Shown: positions 12,901-24,044, counted from the stretch's first letter. The stretch is DNA of 64,000 bases from Nilaparvata lugens (GCF_014356525.2 NC_052509.1:30150436-30214435), one strand, 5' to 3'. The notes: generated from the letters alone by a model not told the origin. Numbers and translations: made by a program.

Positions 12901-14309
12901 TGTACCAAAATTTTGAGTTATTAAATGGAATTTATTCTATGTTAAGTTAGTAGTTTTCAGTTCCCATGAAGATAGTAAATTTATTCTTGTTCATTGGCAA
13001 CTTAGCCAGCATTTCTGAAATCGTTATAATTATGATCAGAATCTTATTAAAGTCCTTGGTTCCCACGATCCCACTTGGAATTATCTATTCTCACGACAGA
13101 CCTAGACGCCAGAAGCATGCTGATTCAATCCCATAATTCTAAACTTGCAAAAGGGAAATAACTTTTCTCGCCTAGTTTCCTTCTTGCTTGAACGTATCAC
13201 CTTCCTTATTTACTGAGGAGAAAGAGAGTGGGCGAAGAGAAATTCACAGGCGATCGGGTAAATATTTTAAATGATGATGGCAAAACTGATCAGTCTGGAA
13301 GCCTCTGAAAACTAGGAGAGCAATCATTCTAATCCCAGCTGTCATAGTGTTAACTGTTTCTTGAGATTTTCTTACAATTTCCAGTAATATGTTTTCGTTT
13401 GGGGGTACATTCTCATTCTCTCCAGGAGAATTTAATAATTGATTGTCCAAGTAAATCGGACATTTAATGTAAGAGTAATATTTAGAAGTAAAGTCCCCCT
13501 TATAGCTATGGGATAGTTGAGATAATTGACGATTGATTCCCTCTATACTACGCATCTTCAATACCCATTTTGGGTGAGTATTTTCATTATTGTCATTGAA
13601 TATGATTTATAAGTGTTCGATTTATGTATGTTAATAATATTATTTATTTCCTCATAGGAAGCGGTGAATTGTATTGATTTGATGATCTACCTAGATCATC
13701 AATTGAATACAATCCTATTAGATATTGGTAATTATTATGTTTCTAATTCTGTTGTAAATTTGTCATCAGGTTTCTGTATCGGGCTGAGAATTTCCATTGT
13801 AAAAGGGCCGGCGACTTCTTCCAACCATGGATGGAATCGTATGTCATTGAACGCTGATGAGGAGAGAACAAGACTAACTCCCTTTTGGATCTGTCGCCGC
13901 GACGCCTGAACATTCCTGGAGGACGACTAATCATCTTCACCCTTCATCCATCTCTGCCAGGGACTCCGGACATCGCGACGACATCTACAAGATGAGTACT
14001 TGATCTTTCCCCACCAGAATTCAATGTGTCCCTTAAATTTTGGTCTCTTAAAGACGTAAAAATAATTAAATTTGGTCTCTTAAAGACAAAGATAATCTTT
14101 AATTGAAGAAAGTATTTATTGTAAAGTGTTGTTTGAATTTAAATATTTAATATAGAGGCAATCAATCGTCAAATGATTTTTATTTCGGATTCCTCACCAC
14201 TAGAATAGTACTAGAAATTTCACTAACCCCTCCACCATCGGGGTCTCGCATGATTTCCAAACTTAATTATGGTTGTCTGAGAATTTAGGTTCTCAAAAGA
14301 CACTATAAA
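12901..14309 (+). repeat. 5' LTR of gypsy element 1
   Basis: It begins TGTACCAAAATTTTG, like the LTR of element 2 at 52020. The 3' edge is placed by analogy with element 2, two bases before the TGG of the primer binding site, which makes it about 1409 bp. The end lacks the usual CA, so it may be mutated or off by a few bases. A 30-bp direct repeat with core GGTCTCTTAAAGAC lies at 14040-14090. The LTR should carry the promoter and polyadenylation signals. The 105-codon minus ORF inside it also occurs in the 3' LTR and shows no sign of being a gene. Confidence 0.88.
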
Positions 14310-14311
14310 AT

Positions 14312-14323
14312 TGGTAGCAGAAC
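14312..14323 (+). other. Primer binding site of gypsy element 1
   Basis: TGGTAGCAGAAC lies just after the 5' LTR, where the 3' end of a tRNA primes minus-strand DNA synthesis. Element 2 has TGGTAGCGGAAC in the same place (53370). The TGG start matches the CCA end of tRNAs; I have not assigned the tRNA. Confidence 0.75.
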
Positions 14324-14581
14324 GTACGGTTAATTAGTGAATTTTCTGGTCCTATTTTTGTGTTGGAATTGGAAATTTAAATTTGAAATGGGAAAATTGA
14401 ATTCTGATGGAATATTATTAAATTAATGAAATTTTTAAGTGGTTTAATGAGTAGCAGGTTCCAGACTATCAGGTTCCATTAATTTATCTAAAGTAGGAAA
14501 AATTTAAGTGATATTGAATTATCAAGCTTTTCAATTGTGTATGAGTAATAAGTATTAATAATTAGTAGATTTGATTATAAT

Positions 14582-15010
14582 AGGATAACATGGCAAGCGC
14601 CGGTTGAGCCTGTATCAGCTTATGTGGTGTCGATAAAAGAGAGTGCTTTGCTATTGAGATTGGAAAAATCAGAAGCTGAAGTCGTATCTACAATATTAAG
14701 TGGTCTGAGTCCTCACGAAAGGTCAAGGTTAATTTTCATGAACAAACCTACAACTCTAGCCCAATTAGATGAAATCTGTATCCAGGCACAAAATTTACAT
14801 TTTGCAGACATCGAGAGAGATGCTTTCTATAGGACTAATAGGGATAATAACAATACACCTCAATTTGAAAAGAGACCCATAAATAACTATCCCAACAGAG
14901 GACACAGGCAGGGATTTGTATGCTATAAATGCAATGGACCCAATCACATTGCAAGAAATTGCACTAAGAATTTAAACTTCAACCTAGCCTCATCAACAAA
15001 AAAAACTTAG
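14582..15010 (+). pseudogene. Gag remnant (C-terminal capsid part and zinc knuckle), element 1
   Basis: This reading frame matches only the last third of the 496-residue Gag of element 2: shared stretches include ESEAE/KSEAE, SGL-P-ERSR and the CCHC knuckle CYKCNGPNHIARNC. There is no in-frame Met before the homologous region, and the roughly 350 N-terminal residues are absent, so an internal deletion between leader and gag is likely. The knuckle binds the element RNA in the particle. The frame ends at TAG 15008-15010 just after a run of A that is a likely ribosomal slip site. Confidence 0.85.
14998..15004 (+). promoter_or_regulatory. Candidate -1 frameshift site, gag to pol (element 1)
   Basis: In the gag frame the bases read A AAA AAA just before the gag stop, and the protease frame lies at -1 and is open across this point. 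This matches the X XXY YYZ pattern used for Gag-Pol frameshifting. Element 2 has A AAA AAC at the same place in its gag. Confidence 0.6.
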
Positions 15011-15372
15011 TGTCAAAAGTAAATAAAGTAGGAAAACAATCAAAATTGAAATCATTGAAAAATAAAATTTTTAATTCTAAGAAACGTTTCATTCAAAATT
15101 TGCAAAGAAAATCTGAAAATAAAGTGTGTGGGATGATTTATTCTAACAAAGCTCTTCCCTTTGTACCAGCGAATTTCAATAATGGTGAAACTACATACCA
15201 ATGTCTAGTTGACACTGGTTCAGCGTTTTCAATAATAAAAGCCTCCACACTTCAGGAAATAATTAGCAGTAATAAACTTAAAGAAATTGAGATCATTGAA
15301 GATCAAGTTATTGGTTCGACTGCAAACTCTTCTAAATTAGTTATGAATACGTCATGCATTTTGAAAAATTAA
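15010..15372 (+). pseudogene. Gypsy aspartic protease, element 1
   Basis: Retropepsin that would cut the Gag-Pol polyprotein. The active-site motif LVDTGSAFSII lies about two thirds of the way along, at about residues 66-76. The frame lies at -1 to gag and probably starts by frameshifting rather than at its own codon (the first codon here is GTG). It stops at TAA 15370-15372. The homologous sequence continues in another frame through WKF and LPVEIILG into the ORF at 15419, so a one-base change near 15363-15368 broke the polyprotein. Confidence 0.85.
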
Positions 15373-15418
15373 AATAGGAATATTCTCATGGAAATTCCGA
15401 TTTTTAATTGCTGATAAC

Positions 15419-18277
15419 TTGCCAGTTGAAATAATTTTGGGATGTGACTTCATAGAGCACTCTCAGATCCTTGTGAATTTAATAAGAAAAAACTTTTTCT
15501 TTGACTTCAGTCCTCACTTGAAATTTCCTTTAATTAATAGAGATTTTTCCAACAATTCCGAAATTCAAGTTCATAATATCATGGAGAGACTGGCCCCAAT
15601 GGACTTATCGCATTTGAGTTATTTTGATAGGAGTAGTCTAGAGAAATTGATCAGTAAACACGCAGATGTTCTGACTGAGAAAATTGGATCAACCGATCCA
15701 ATAAAATATGATATTAAATTAACGTCCAACAAGGTTGTCAGATCTCAACCGTATTCTATGAATCCAATCAAGTTGGAATATCTAAGAAAAAAGATTCAAC
15801 AGCTACTAGATGAAGATATAATTGAGCCCTCAACATCGCAGTACTCGTCACCCTGTTTATTGGTGCCCAAACCAACTCCAAATTCTTATCGTTTGTGCAT
15901 TGATTATCGTCGCCTGAATAAGGTAATAGAGTTACAGTCAGCTCCATTAGGAAATCTTCACGAATGTTTTCATTATTTTTCGAATGCTAAGTGGTTTTCG
16001 TGCATTGATTTGACTAGCGCTTATAACCAAATCCATTTGACTGAAAAATCGAAGCATCTAACAGCGTTCATAACACCATTTAACTTGTATCAATTCAAGC
16101 GTTTGCCATATGGAATCAGTTGTGGATCAGCTGTTTTGACCAACTTAATGCAGAAATTGTTTGGTGACTTGCGGTTCAAGGGACTATTTTTCTATTTGGA
16201 TGATTTGATTATATATACTGACACTCTCGAAAATCATTGGGAATTATTAGATGAAGTTTTCTGTAGATTAAAACGATCAAACCTGACAGTGAACCCTCAG
16301 AAATGTAACTTTGCTGCTAACAAAATCAATTTCCTAGGTCATTTGGTTTCTCATAATAGTATTTCGATCGACCCAGAAAGAACAAAACCAATTGTTAATT
16401 TTCCTGTACCAACTAAAGTAAAAGGAATTGAACGATTCTTGGGAATGGTGCAGTTTTTCTCTAAGTTTATCCCCAACTTAGCACAGATTTCAGCCCCATT
16501 GAATGCATTGAGGAAGAAAAATGCGAAATTCATATGGAATGATGAATGTCAAAAATCGTTTGATAAACTAAAACAGATTCTGTCACAGCCTCCGCTTCTA
16601 AAAATGGCTGATTTCAATGAGAAGTTTATTTTGAGCACTGATGCTTCTTCAATTGCAATAGGATGTGTGTTGGGTCAGATGCAAGATGGAGCTTTTGCCC
16701 CAATCGCTTATGCATCACGCACCCTATCACCATTAGAACGAAAATATTCCACCTATGAAAAGGAAACTTTAGCTGCACTTTATGGAGTTGAGAAATTCAA
16801 ATATTTCCTTGAACATACAAAATTCATTCTGAGAACTGACTGTAATGCACTGCAATTTGTCTTGAACCACCCAAAGCAACTTGGTAGGATAGGGAGATGG
16901 GTTCTAAGGTTATCTGCCTTCCAGTTTACTACAGAGCATGTGAAAGGCGTTGACAATAAGGTCGCCGATTGCTTAAGCCGTATGTTTGAAGACTCTCCTC
17001 ACGGAGTAATAGAGCAGAATTTATGTAGTATAAATTTAGTAGATTTCCCACTCAGTTTCACTGATATTTCAACCTATCAGAAGCAGGACGAATTTGTGAA
17101 GGAGATAATGCAATCAGCGAGTGCTGGTAATGATATCTTTCCGTATCAAATAAAAAAGGGAATTCTAGTATGCAATGTTCGAAATTCAACTGAACCAAAA
17201 ATAGTACTTCCCCAAGTTCTAAAATCTATGGTTTGCAAGTATTACCACGAATCTTTGTTTGGCGCTCATCTAGGATATACAAAAACTTTGAATAAAATTA
17301 AACAGGTTTTCACTTGGAAAGGAATATCTAAAGATGTAGGAGTATTCATTAAGAACTGTAAAATATGTGCATTATCTAAACCAGCACAGAAGGCTAATTA
17401 TGGCTATATGGCTTCCAGTGTTGCTTCTTACCCCATGGAGAAATTATTTATAGATTTTGTAGGAAAACTCCCAAGATCTTCTAAAGGTAATTGCATGATT
17501 TTTAGCTGTCTCGACGCTTTTAGTAAGTATTGCTGGCTGATTGCAGTCAGAGAAGCCAATGCTAATACCGTTTGCAATGAACTACAAAGGATTTTCACTA
17601 ATTTCGGTGTACCTAAAATAATAGTGTCAGACAATGGACCACAATTCAAATCTAATATATTCAATAAGTTCTGTTTTCAAAGAGGCATTTTACATGTCAC
17701 GTGTACTCCATACCACCCTCAATCCAACGCTGTTGAAAGAGTACATAGGAATTTGAAATCTGCACTTATTGCATTCTCTTCTCATGACCACACAAAATGG
17801 GATGTACCACTCAGTTGGTTACCTCTAGCATTTAATTGTAGCTTCCATGAAAGTAGTAAGTATACTCCTTATGAGTTGATATTCAGACATAAACCAACTC
17901 ACCCACTCACGAATATATGGGTAATAGATGAAATACTGCCCCAGAAATTCAGTGAAAATACGAGAAAATTGTGGAAACAAGCTCATGAAAACCTCTTAAA
18001 ATCGCAGAGTAAAGCGAAGGAAAGATTTGACTTACAAAGAAGTAGAATCCCTTTCAAAACTAATGATAGAGTTTTCCTGAAAGCTAATCCAATTAGTAGA
18101 GCTGCTGATAAAATTTCGGCAAAGTTAGCACAAAGATGGTCTGGCCCATTCATAATAAAAAAATGGATTTCACCTGTATCTGTAAAGTTATTTTCCATGG
18201 ATGGAAATACATTCATACGACGTGCACATGTATCACAATTGAAATTAGATAAGAGCATTAATACAGGAGACACATAA
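15419..18277 (+). CDS. Gypsy Pol: reverse transcriptase, RNase H, integrase (element 1)
   Basis: An open frame of 952 codons. Near the N-terminus is ILGCDF, the end of the protease. Reverse transcriptase follows at about residues 100-340, with RLCIDYRRLN, the Asp of IDLTSAYNQIH, LPYGIS and FFYLDDLIIY; the catalytic box is YLDD where YIDD or YVDD is more usual. RNase H has STDASSIAIGCVLG and TYEKETLA. Integrase has an HHCC zinc motif (YHE...H...CKIC), then a DDE triad in IDFVG, SDNGPQF and NAVERVH. The C-terminal tail has a basic GPF-type region (RWSGPFIIKK). It makes and inserts the DNA copy. It is intact by itself but cut off from protease by the upstream frameshift. No envelope ORF follows. 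Confidence 0.95.
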   Translation: MPVEIILGCDFIEHSQILVNLIRKNFFFDFSPHLKFPLINRDFSNNSEIQVHNIMERLAPMDLSHLSYFDRSSLEKLISKHADVLTEKIGSTDPIKYDIKLTSNKVVRSQPYSMNPIKLEYLRKKIQQLLDEDIIEPSTSQYSSPCLLVPKPTPNSYRLCIDYRRLNKVIELQSAPLGNLHECFHYFSNAKWFSCIDLTSAYNQIHLTEKSKHLTAFITPFNLYQFKRLPYGISCGSAVLTNLMQKLFGDLRFKGLFFYLDDLIIYTDTLENHWELLDEVFCRLKRSNLTVNPQKCNFAANKINFLGHLVSHNSISIDPERTKPIVNFPVPTKVKGIERFLGMVQFFSKFIPNLAQISAPLNALRKKNAKFIWNDECQKSFDKLKQILSQPPLLKMADFNEKFILSTDASSIAIGCVLGQMQDGAFAPIAYASRTLSPLERKYSTYEKETLAALYGVEKFKYFLEHTKFILRTDCNALQFVLNHPKQLGRIGRWVLRLSAFQFTTEHVKGVDNKVADCLSRMFEDSPHGVIEQNLCSINLVDFPLSFTDISTYQKQDEFVKEIMQSASAGNDIFPYQIKKGILVCNVRNSTEPKIVLPQVLKSMVCKYYHESLFGAHLGYTKTLNKIKQVFTWKGISKDVGVFIKNCKICALSKPAQKANYGYMASSVASYPMEKLFIDFVGKLPRSSKGNCMIFSCLDAFSKYCWLIAVREANANTVCNELQRIFTNFGVPKIIVSDNGPQFKSNIFNKFCFQRGILHVTCTPYHPQSNAVERVHRNLKSALIAFSSHDHTKWDVPLSWLPLAFNCSFHESSKYTPYELIFRHKPTHPLTNIWVIDEILPQKFSENTRKLWKQAHENLLKSQSKAKERFDLQRSRIPFKTNDRVFLKANPISRAADKISAKLAQRWSGPFIIKKWISPVSVKLFSMDGNTFIRRAHVSQLKLDKSINTGDT

Positions 18278-19147
18278 GAAATCAGGTGGACGCATCTGAA
18301 TTTCGTGACTGTAACTGTAACTGTGACTGAATTTCGTGACTGTTGTATCATGTCTTTGAAGTTGTAATAATTGAAAGTCGACTATAAACAAGAGAGAAAT
18401 TCCTAGGTAGTAATATAAGTTCATGGCCATGATTATAGTAATAAGAATATTAGGAAGATATGAGTAAAATAGGATAAATAAGTAGAATTATTATAATAAG
18501 CGTAATTGGAGTATAATCTTATATGATATCAAGTTTTTATATATAATCAATTAAACTATTTCGTTGTGAATAAGGCATAATCAGTTTATTATTGTGTACT
18601 CAAGTAGGATTATTCAGTTAGGTTGCAGTATTTTATTCACGTACTATAGTATTCATTGGCAATATAGAAATAGGTTAGTAGTGTTAATGTGTAACTAGAT
18701 TAAGTATTGAATGAAAAGCTTGATATATCAACAATTCTCAGAGTAGTTCATTGTTCTAGTAAGGTTTCATGATAATTTTGTTGATATTATGATACAGTCA
18801 GTTGAGTAATTTGTGTAATGTTGACTTCGAATGGCTAGCTCCCTTCAGAGAGAATAGGATCCAGACAGAGTCAATCCAATTTTCTCTGACTGGGTTCGAC
18901 GTAAGTTACTCTCGCACACTCACTCTCTCTCACAACCTTCATGACTTGTAGTACGGTAGTAGTAAGTGTTTGCTCGGAAAACCAGTCAACGACGCTAGAT
19001 TGCGCTGGGCCCGCGCTTTTCTTCGTTTCGACTGACTCCGAATGCTGTGGATTCTCCCCACACCCTTTCACTTGGCGCGCTCACCTATTCAAAATTTTGG
19101 TAGTTTTTTTCATTGCCGTCCAACTTTCCTTTAACGGGGGGAGAATC
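18278..19147 (+). other. Element 1 3' untranslated region with polypurine tract
   Basis: About 870 bp lies between the pol stop and the 3' LTR with no coding sequence or envelope gene. A direct repeat around TGACTGT-AACTG-TGACTG lies at 18306-18345. The purine run GGGGGGAGAAT (19136-19146) directly before the LTR start is the likely primer for plus-strand DNA. Confidence 0.75.
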
Positions 19148-19763
19148 TGTACCAAAATTTTGAGTTATTAAATGGAATTTATTCTATGTTAAGTTAGTAG
19201 TTTTCAGTTCCCATGAAGATAGTAAATTTATTCTTGTTCATTGGCAACTTAGCCAGCATTTCTAAAATCGTTATAATTATGATCAGAATCTTATTAAAGT
19301 CCTTGGTTCCCACGATCCCACTTGGAATTATCTATTCTCACGACAGACCTAGACGCCAGAAGCATGCTGATTCAATCCCATAATTCTAAACTTGCAAAAG
19401 GGAAATAACTTTTCTCGCCTAGTTTCCTTCTTGCTTGAACGTATCACCTTCCTTATTTACTGAGGAGAAAGAGAGTGGGCGAAGAGAAATTCACAGGCGA
19501 TCGGGTAAATATTTTAAATGATGATGGCAAAACTGATCAGTCTGGAAGCCTCTGAAAACTAGGAGAGCAATCATTCTAATCCCAGCTGTCATAGTGTTAA
19601 CTGTTTCTTGAGATTTTCTTACAATTTCCAGTAATATGTTTTCGTTTGGGGGTACATTCTCATTCTCTCCAGGAGAATTTAATAATTGATTGTCCAAGTA
19701 AATCGGACATTTAATGTAAGAGTAATATTTAGAAGTAAAGTCCCCCTTATAGCTATGGGATAG
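19148..19763 (+). repeat. 3' LTR of gypsy element 1, truncated
   Basis: It is identical to 12901-13516 except for one base and has no indels. It stops after 616 bp of the about 1409 bp LTR. The rest is replaced by unrelated sequence starting CCAGAAGG. Confidence 0.93.
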
Positions 19764-21757
19764 CCAGAAGGAGTTCATTTTTGTTCACGTACAGAAATTG
19801 CTCGATTCTTATATGAAAGGATATCAAAAATGGCATTGGTAACCGAAACATGTTGTGACAAAAAATTCAAAAGGGTACTGAGATTTATCTTCCATCCATA
19901 TTCAATAAGTATATTCAAAGTCACATAAAGATTCCCGAAGTCAAATTATTCTGCAAAAGTCGGATTCATTGATGACGTAATAAAAACCCATCTGCCACCA
20001 GGTACAACTACAGTTTCTTTGCATTTTTCCTATGAGAATCATGGAATCCAATCCGAATCAAATCTTCATTGAAATATTGTGATTTGAATAATTATGCTCT
20101 TTGCTAGTTGTTTTTGAACTTCCTTTGTAAGAAAGGAGGGAGGGGGGCAAAATGCAAGCATTGCCCCATCTAAAGTGATTATTGGAGGAGAGGCAAGCAT
20201 TGCCCCTTCCATCTACCAAGACGTCACTGTAGTGGGGAGAGCGAAAAACCGTTCGTTACTTCAGTGTCTTTTGGGGTCTAGAGATGTGTGTTTCAAAGTT
20301 TGCAGCTGCTGTGGGAAGAAAATATATTGAATAATATATATAAATAGAATATATAGACCTGGCGGACGAACCGAACAAAGTTTTTAATCCAGATTGAAGA
20401 CCAAATTCGTCACGAATTTGGTTCGCGGTTCGCCAATTTTCCACATGCACTGGGGTACTTGGTTCACAAGAACCAAGTTCGCTAATCCAAGTTCCCAAGT
20501 GTATGGGGCCCTTATCTCACAAGTAATTTGTAATTTTTTCAGGCGTAGAAGGCGCAGAGAAAAATGCAATGAAGCTAGTGGAAATCATGATGAACAATAA
20601 TTTTTTCAAGTAGGTACTTGAAAGAATATATATAAAAAGTATAGGTATAGGTATACAAAGTTACAAACTATACATATTTTGAATTCTGTTCTAATTGATT
20701 CACAATATGGATGAAAAACTTTACAAAGAATAACACTCGGGAAACTAAATTTGAAACACCTTGTAAGTTTTATTAAGAAAAAAAATTATGTTCATGCATC
20801 ACAAAACAGCTGGTTCATTGGTTAAATGTTCCTTTTCCTGTGTTTCTCATCTACTAAACGTCTGAATACTTGTAGAAGCAATATTATGTAATATTGGCAG
20901 AAGCAACGTAGTACTGGCGTTATACTACTCACGGCCCTCACGGGTGTGATACATCTTATTTGGAGCGCCTTCACTCGATCCAGAATCCAATCAAATAGTA
21001 AGTTTGAAGGAGCTCATGTCTCTCTCCTAGCCAATCTTGCAAGATGTTACTTTGAAAGCAATATTCTGATCAGGCACGGTGATAAGACTGGAGTATGCGC
21101 TGAATGGGATAAGACAAGCTAATCCCATCCTACTTACAGAGCATGCGCAAGCCGAGACTTAGCGCGAGTTTGAAAATCTAATAAGACTCACCATACCATC
21201 TTCAATCCAACATCCACTTACCCAGTATGTCGTTTTTCCACTTCATATAACTTATCGCATAAACTTCCCTCCACGGTTAGATACAGTCTTGATAAGCAAA
21301 ATAATACTGCAACAAGCTTTCTTCTATTAACTGCTTTTGTAGCTAGATAAGACCAGACTATAATCGCGAGACTTCTGAAGGAGTCAATGAGGTGAGCTGA
21401 AGCATGATTTGGTTTTAAGTCAGTGCAAGGAATACGTGACTCAGGCTACTCGTTGATAGAAGGAGAAAGCCTCGTGATTATTTCTGGATTCTTGGTTCAA
21501 CCATGTAGAAATTGAACATAGAACAAGAGATAAATGGCTGGAACAGACAGGGTTGCAAAATAAATTACTCCAAGCTTCTTACATTCAAGTTATTTGTATT
21601 GCTGATAGAATTAAGAAAACAAGAAATAGAAAGAAAAATATGATTGAGAGAGAAAAACTGGATACTGTGATGAAACAATATTTTATGATTGGAGGAGAAA
21701 TTTTTGTGTATATTTTCTTCTTCCCAGTTCACCTTGTGAATATTGAACATAGGAGTA
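19764..21757. other. Anonymous DNA with short perfect palindromes
   Basis: No gene seen. Two perfect hairpins lie close together: ACCAAATTCGT-C-ACGAATTTGGT at 20400-20422 and ACTTGGTTC-ACAA-GAACCAAGT at 20457-20478. A direct repeat around GCAAGCATTGCCCC occurs at 20153 and 20193. Overlapping ORFs at 20256-20600 arise from these symmetric sequences. Confidence 0.55.
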
Positions 21758-21993
21758 TTCTGAACCACGGTATATAGAAGAAGACGGTAGGTGTCACGCG
21801 CATGTTTGTGCTGAATTTCCGGTGTCGCTGATGTCATTTTATATCCAATCATCTGTTTTTAACAAAAAAGTTTCATAAATTGCCAATAGGTGTTAAAAGC
21901 TTCGGTTGATGGCGATGATGCAATCTAGCTGGCTGGCCACTGCGCACACATTTCATGACCCCTACCGTTTTCATCTAAATACCGTGGTCTGAA
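21758..21993. mobile_element. MITE with long terminal inverted repeats (236 bp)
   Basis: The left end has CCACGGTAT-TAGA-GAA-ACGGTAGG and the right end is its near-complement, CCTACCGT-TTC-TCTA-ATACCGTGG. Imperfect pairing continues inward (GTCA, ATGT-TGTGC), giving arms of about 60 bp around a short centre. There is no coding content. Size and symmetry fit a miniature inverted-repeat transposable element; the superfamily is unknown because no clear target duplication was found. Confidence 0.72.
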
Positions 21994-22074
21994 CTACAAG
22001 TCAAAGGCGGGAAAACCGGGAAAAACTTTGAACTGATCCGTAGATCCCATACTATTGAACGAGCGATCCTATTA

Positions 22075-22620
22075 TATTAATCGAGCAATTTCTGTATATA
22101 TTTCTATATTTTTTGAAATGTATGAATTCAGGGCTACTTTCTTGTATTTATAAAATAAGATTATAGTACCCTTTAAAATTGATAAAATAATAGAACAAGA
22201 ATACTTTTCGTTACAATTTGTATTCTTGTTCTATTATTTTCTTAATTTTGAAAAGTACTATAATCTTATATTATAGATTTTTATATTTATCTGGTTATTT
22301 TTATGTCTGGTTATTAGTGTCCAACGAATCTCGAAACGGCTCTAACGATTTTCACGAAATTTGGAAATTTGATTGTACTATGTCTAATCCTTGGGAAAAC
22401 TCCCCGAAGGACATGAAAAGGATAATAGTTATTCATCCTTGGAAAAACAGATGATAATTCCGTCGTCTGTCGATAACAGAAGATGCGTGTGCCTGTGTGG
22501 GAGATCAGCTGTGTAATCAATCAGCTTATCGTATCTCACGAGAAATTGCCTAGAAATCTAGAAATTGTAATAGACTTGATCAAAATAATCGGATTTGTTA
22601 ACATGACATGGTATATCATT
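22075..22620. repeat. Dispersed repeat family B, copy 1
   Basis: It shares with 33105-33500 a start of the type 'cgarcaattyctgtata', a block 'aaacggctctaacgatttt' (with changes in the second copy), then 'gataacagaagatgcgtgtg' and 'acttgatcaaaata'. A further partial copy starts near 24045. The hairpin at 22155-22269 interrupts this copy. The repeat is non-coding and very common in style for insect non-autonomous elements. Confidence 0.75.
22155..22269. repeat. Long hairpin, arms about 50 bp
   Basis: 22155-22204 and 22220-22269 are reverse complements with about six mismatches around a 15-base loop. The arms share AATAATAGAACAAGAATAC and its complement. The transcript of either strand would form a stable AT-rich stem. 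It may be a foldback element or the end of an adjacent repeat. Confidence 0.75.
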
Positions 22621-23012
22621 CTAAATTAGAGTATATCATAATATTCAAAGTTAATCATTATTTTACAGTTTTAAGTGATTAGTGTGTGTTATTTTGGTAT
22701 TCAATTTGGCTTGTAAACAATCTGAATTAGAATTTTTCTGTTTTCAAATATTTGGACTGAAAACTGGAGCTGAAATCAAGTGTATGGAACGTAACCTACT
22801 TTTTGGGATATTTATAGTGTATGAATCAAAATTCGGGGAAGAAACAGTTTTTGACTGTGCCTGTCCTTCCCCAACTATTTTAAAGAATTGAGTTCTGTTC
22901 ATAAATCTATACCTATAAAATTCTTATCTCACTGACTCACTGATCATGATTTCTGGAAAACTACGGGATGGCTTGCAGCAACACTTGGAATATAGCTACC
23001 TTTAACGTCCTA

Positions 23013-23352
23013 GGTGCTCACTAAGAAATCTTTTGGCGATATTTCAACTCTAAGGGTGGTTTTTAATGGTTCAAAGTTCGTCTTTCAGCATGTATATTCT
23101 TCTTCTCCCAATCTCTTAATTATAATAGAAATGTCCATATCATATGTTATTATAGATCTATAATCTGGAGAGAGTACCTCTTCGGAACAGCTGTTGTTAA
23201 CTGGCAACTAAATAAATAATTTTGACAGGTTGGCATTAAGTTAAGATGACTTCATTAGGTTGGCACCAAGTTGAAGAACTAATCAAAATGCATTTATCGA
23301 GAACAAATTTATTGGGCACTGCTGCTTCAATCGGAGCTATTCCTGGGAGTAT
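23013..23352. repeat. Dispersed repeat family A, copy 2
   Basis: Same family as 10551-10876, with small indels; for example 'aacagctgttgttaactggc' here against a shorter form there. It lies soon after a CACTGACTCACTGA start at 22927-22945, and together these may outline one non-autonomous element. Confidence 0.82.
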
Positions 23353-24044
23353 AGATAGTGTTTTCATTTTTCATAAAACAAACTTTTATGACTGGAGTTG
23401 CTTCTATCAATAATTGATCCTATTCTATCAAGACTAATTTAATTTTGTTTGTATATTATCCGATCGCGATAACTGCTTAAACAATTTCGATGAAATTTTA
23501 ATAATTCAGTATGATATATGGAGGGTATTTTTAAAACTTCAGAAGTGTCCGTTGTGGAATCTGTTTGCAAAGAATGAGGAAATTCGGCCAAAATTCAACT
23601 TGGGCGAAAGAAAGGGGTTATTTATTAGAACGGCCAAATAGCTGTTGTTCCTTTCCCTAATGTAGAAATTAATATCTTCCATGGAAGTGAGGCGCTTTTC
23701 CCATGCATCAATATTATTCTCAAACATTGATTGTTTTACCAAAGAAAATAGAAGGTAGCTTTCGTTATAAATATTGAGGAGTATGCATAACAGTTCGTTG
23801 ACTGTGAGTATTTCTCATTAATAGCATCAATGCTCCCCATTCAAACAATGCTGACACTTTGATGTGAATCTTACTATAATCTGGTTACTTCAGATCAGAT
23901 GAAGATAATAATGTTGATGATTGCTACTGTTTCAATTTCAATCATGTTTGACATTTTTGCTTTTGATGCCAGCTGTTATTATTATGTGAAATAAGATCTC
24001 ATTGAATGGAATCATAATCATTGAAGTCAATTATACTTAGTAAG

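Larger units (their letters stand above)
12901..19763 (+). mobile_element. Ty3/gypsy LTR retrotransposon (element 1), young but defective
   Basis: Order: 5' LTR (12901-14309), primer binding site, gag remnant, protease, reverse transcriptase, RNase H, integrase, untranslated region, polypurine tract, partial 3' LTR (19148-19763). The first 616 bases of the two LTRs differ at a single position (G at 13017, A at 19264), so insertion was recent. Three defects stand out: most of gag is missing, pol has a one-base frameshift near 15365, and the 3' LTR stops after 616 bases. GCCA precedes the element (12897-12900) and also follows the shortened LTR at 19763-19766, which may be the target-site duplication or chance. 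Confidence 0.95.

Noticed and set aside
13244..13561. 105-codon minus-strand ORF repeated at 19491-19778
   Set aside because: It repeats only because it lies within the LTR; the end is lost in the second copy and no protein family fits.
18278..19147. Possible envelope gene in the space after pol of gypsy element 1
   Set aside because: No long open frame, signal peptide or membrane segment; only untranslated sequence and the polypurine tract.
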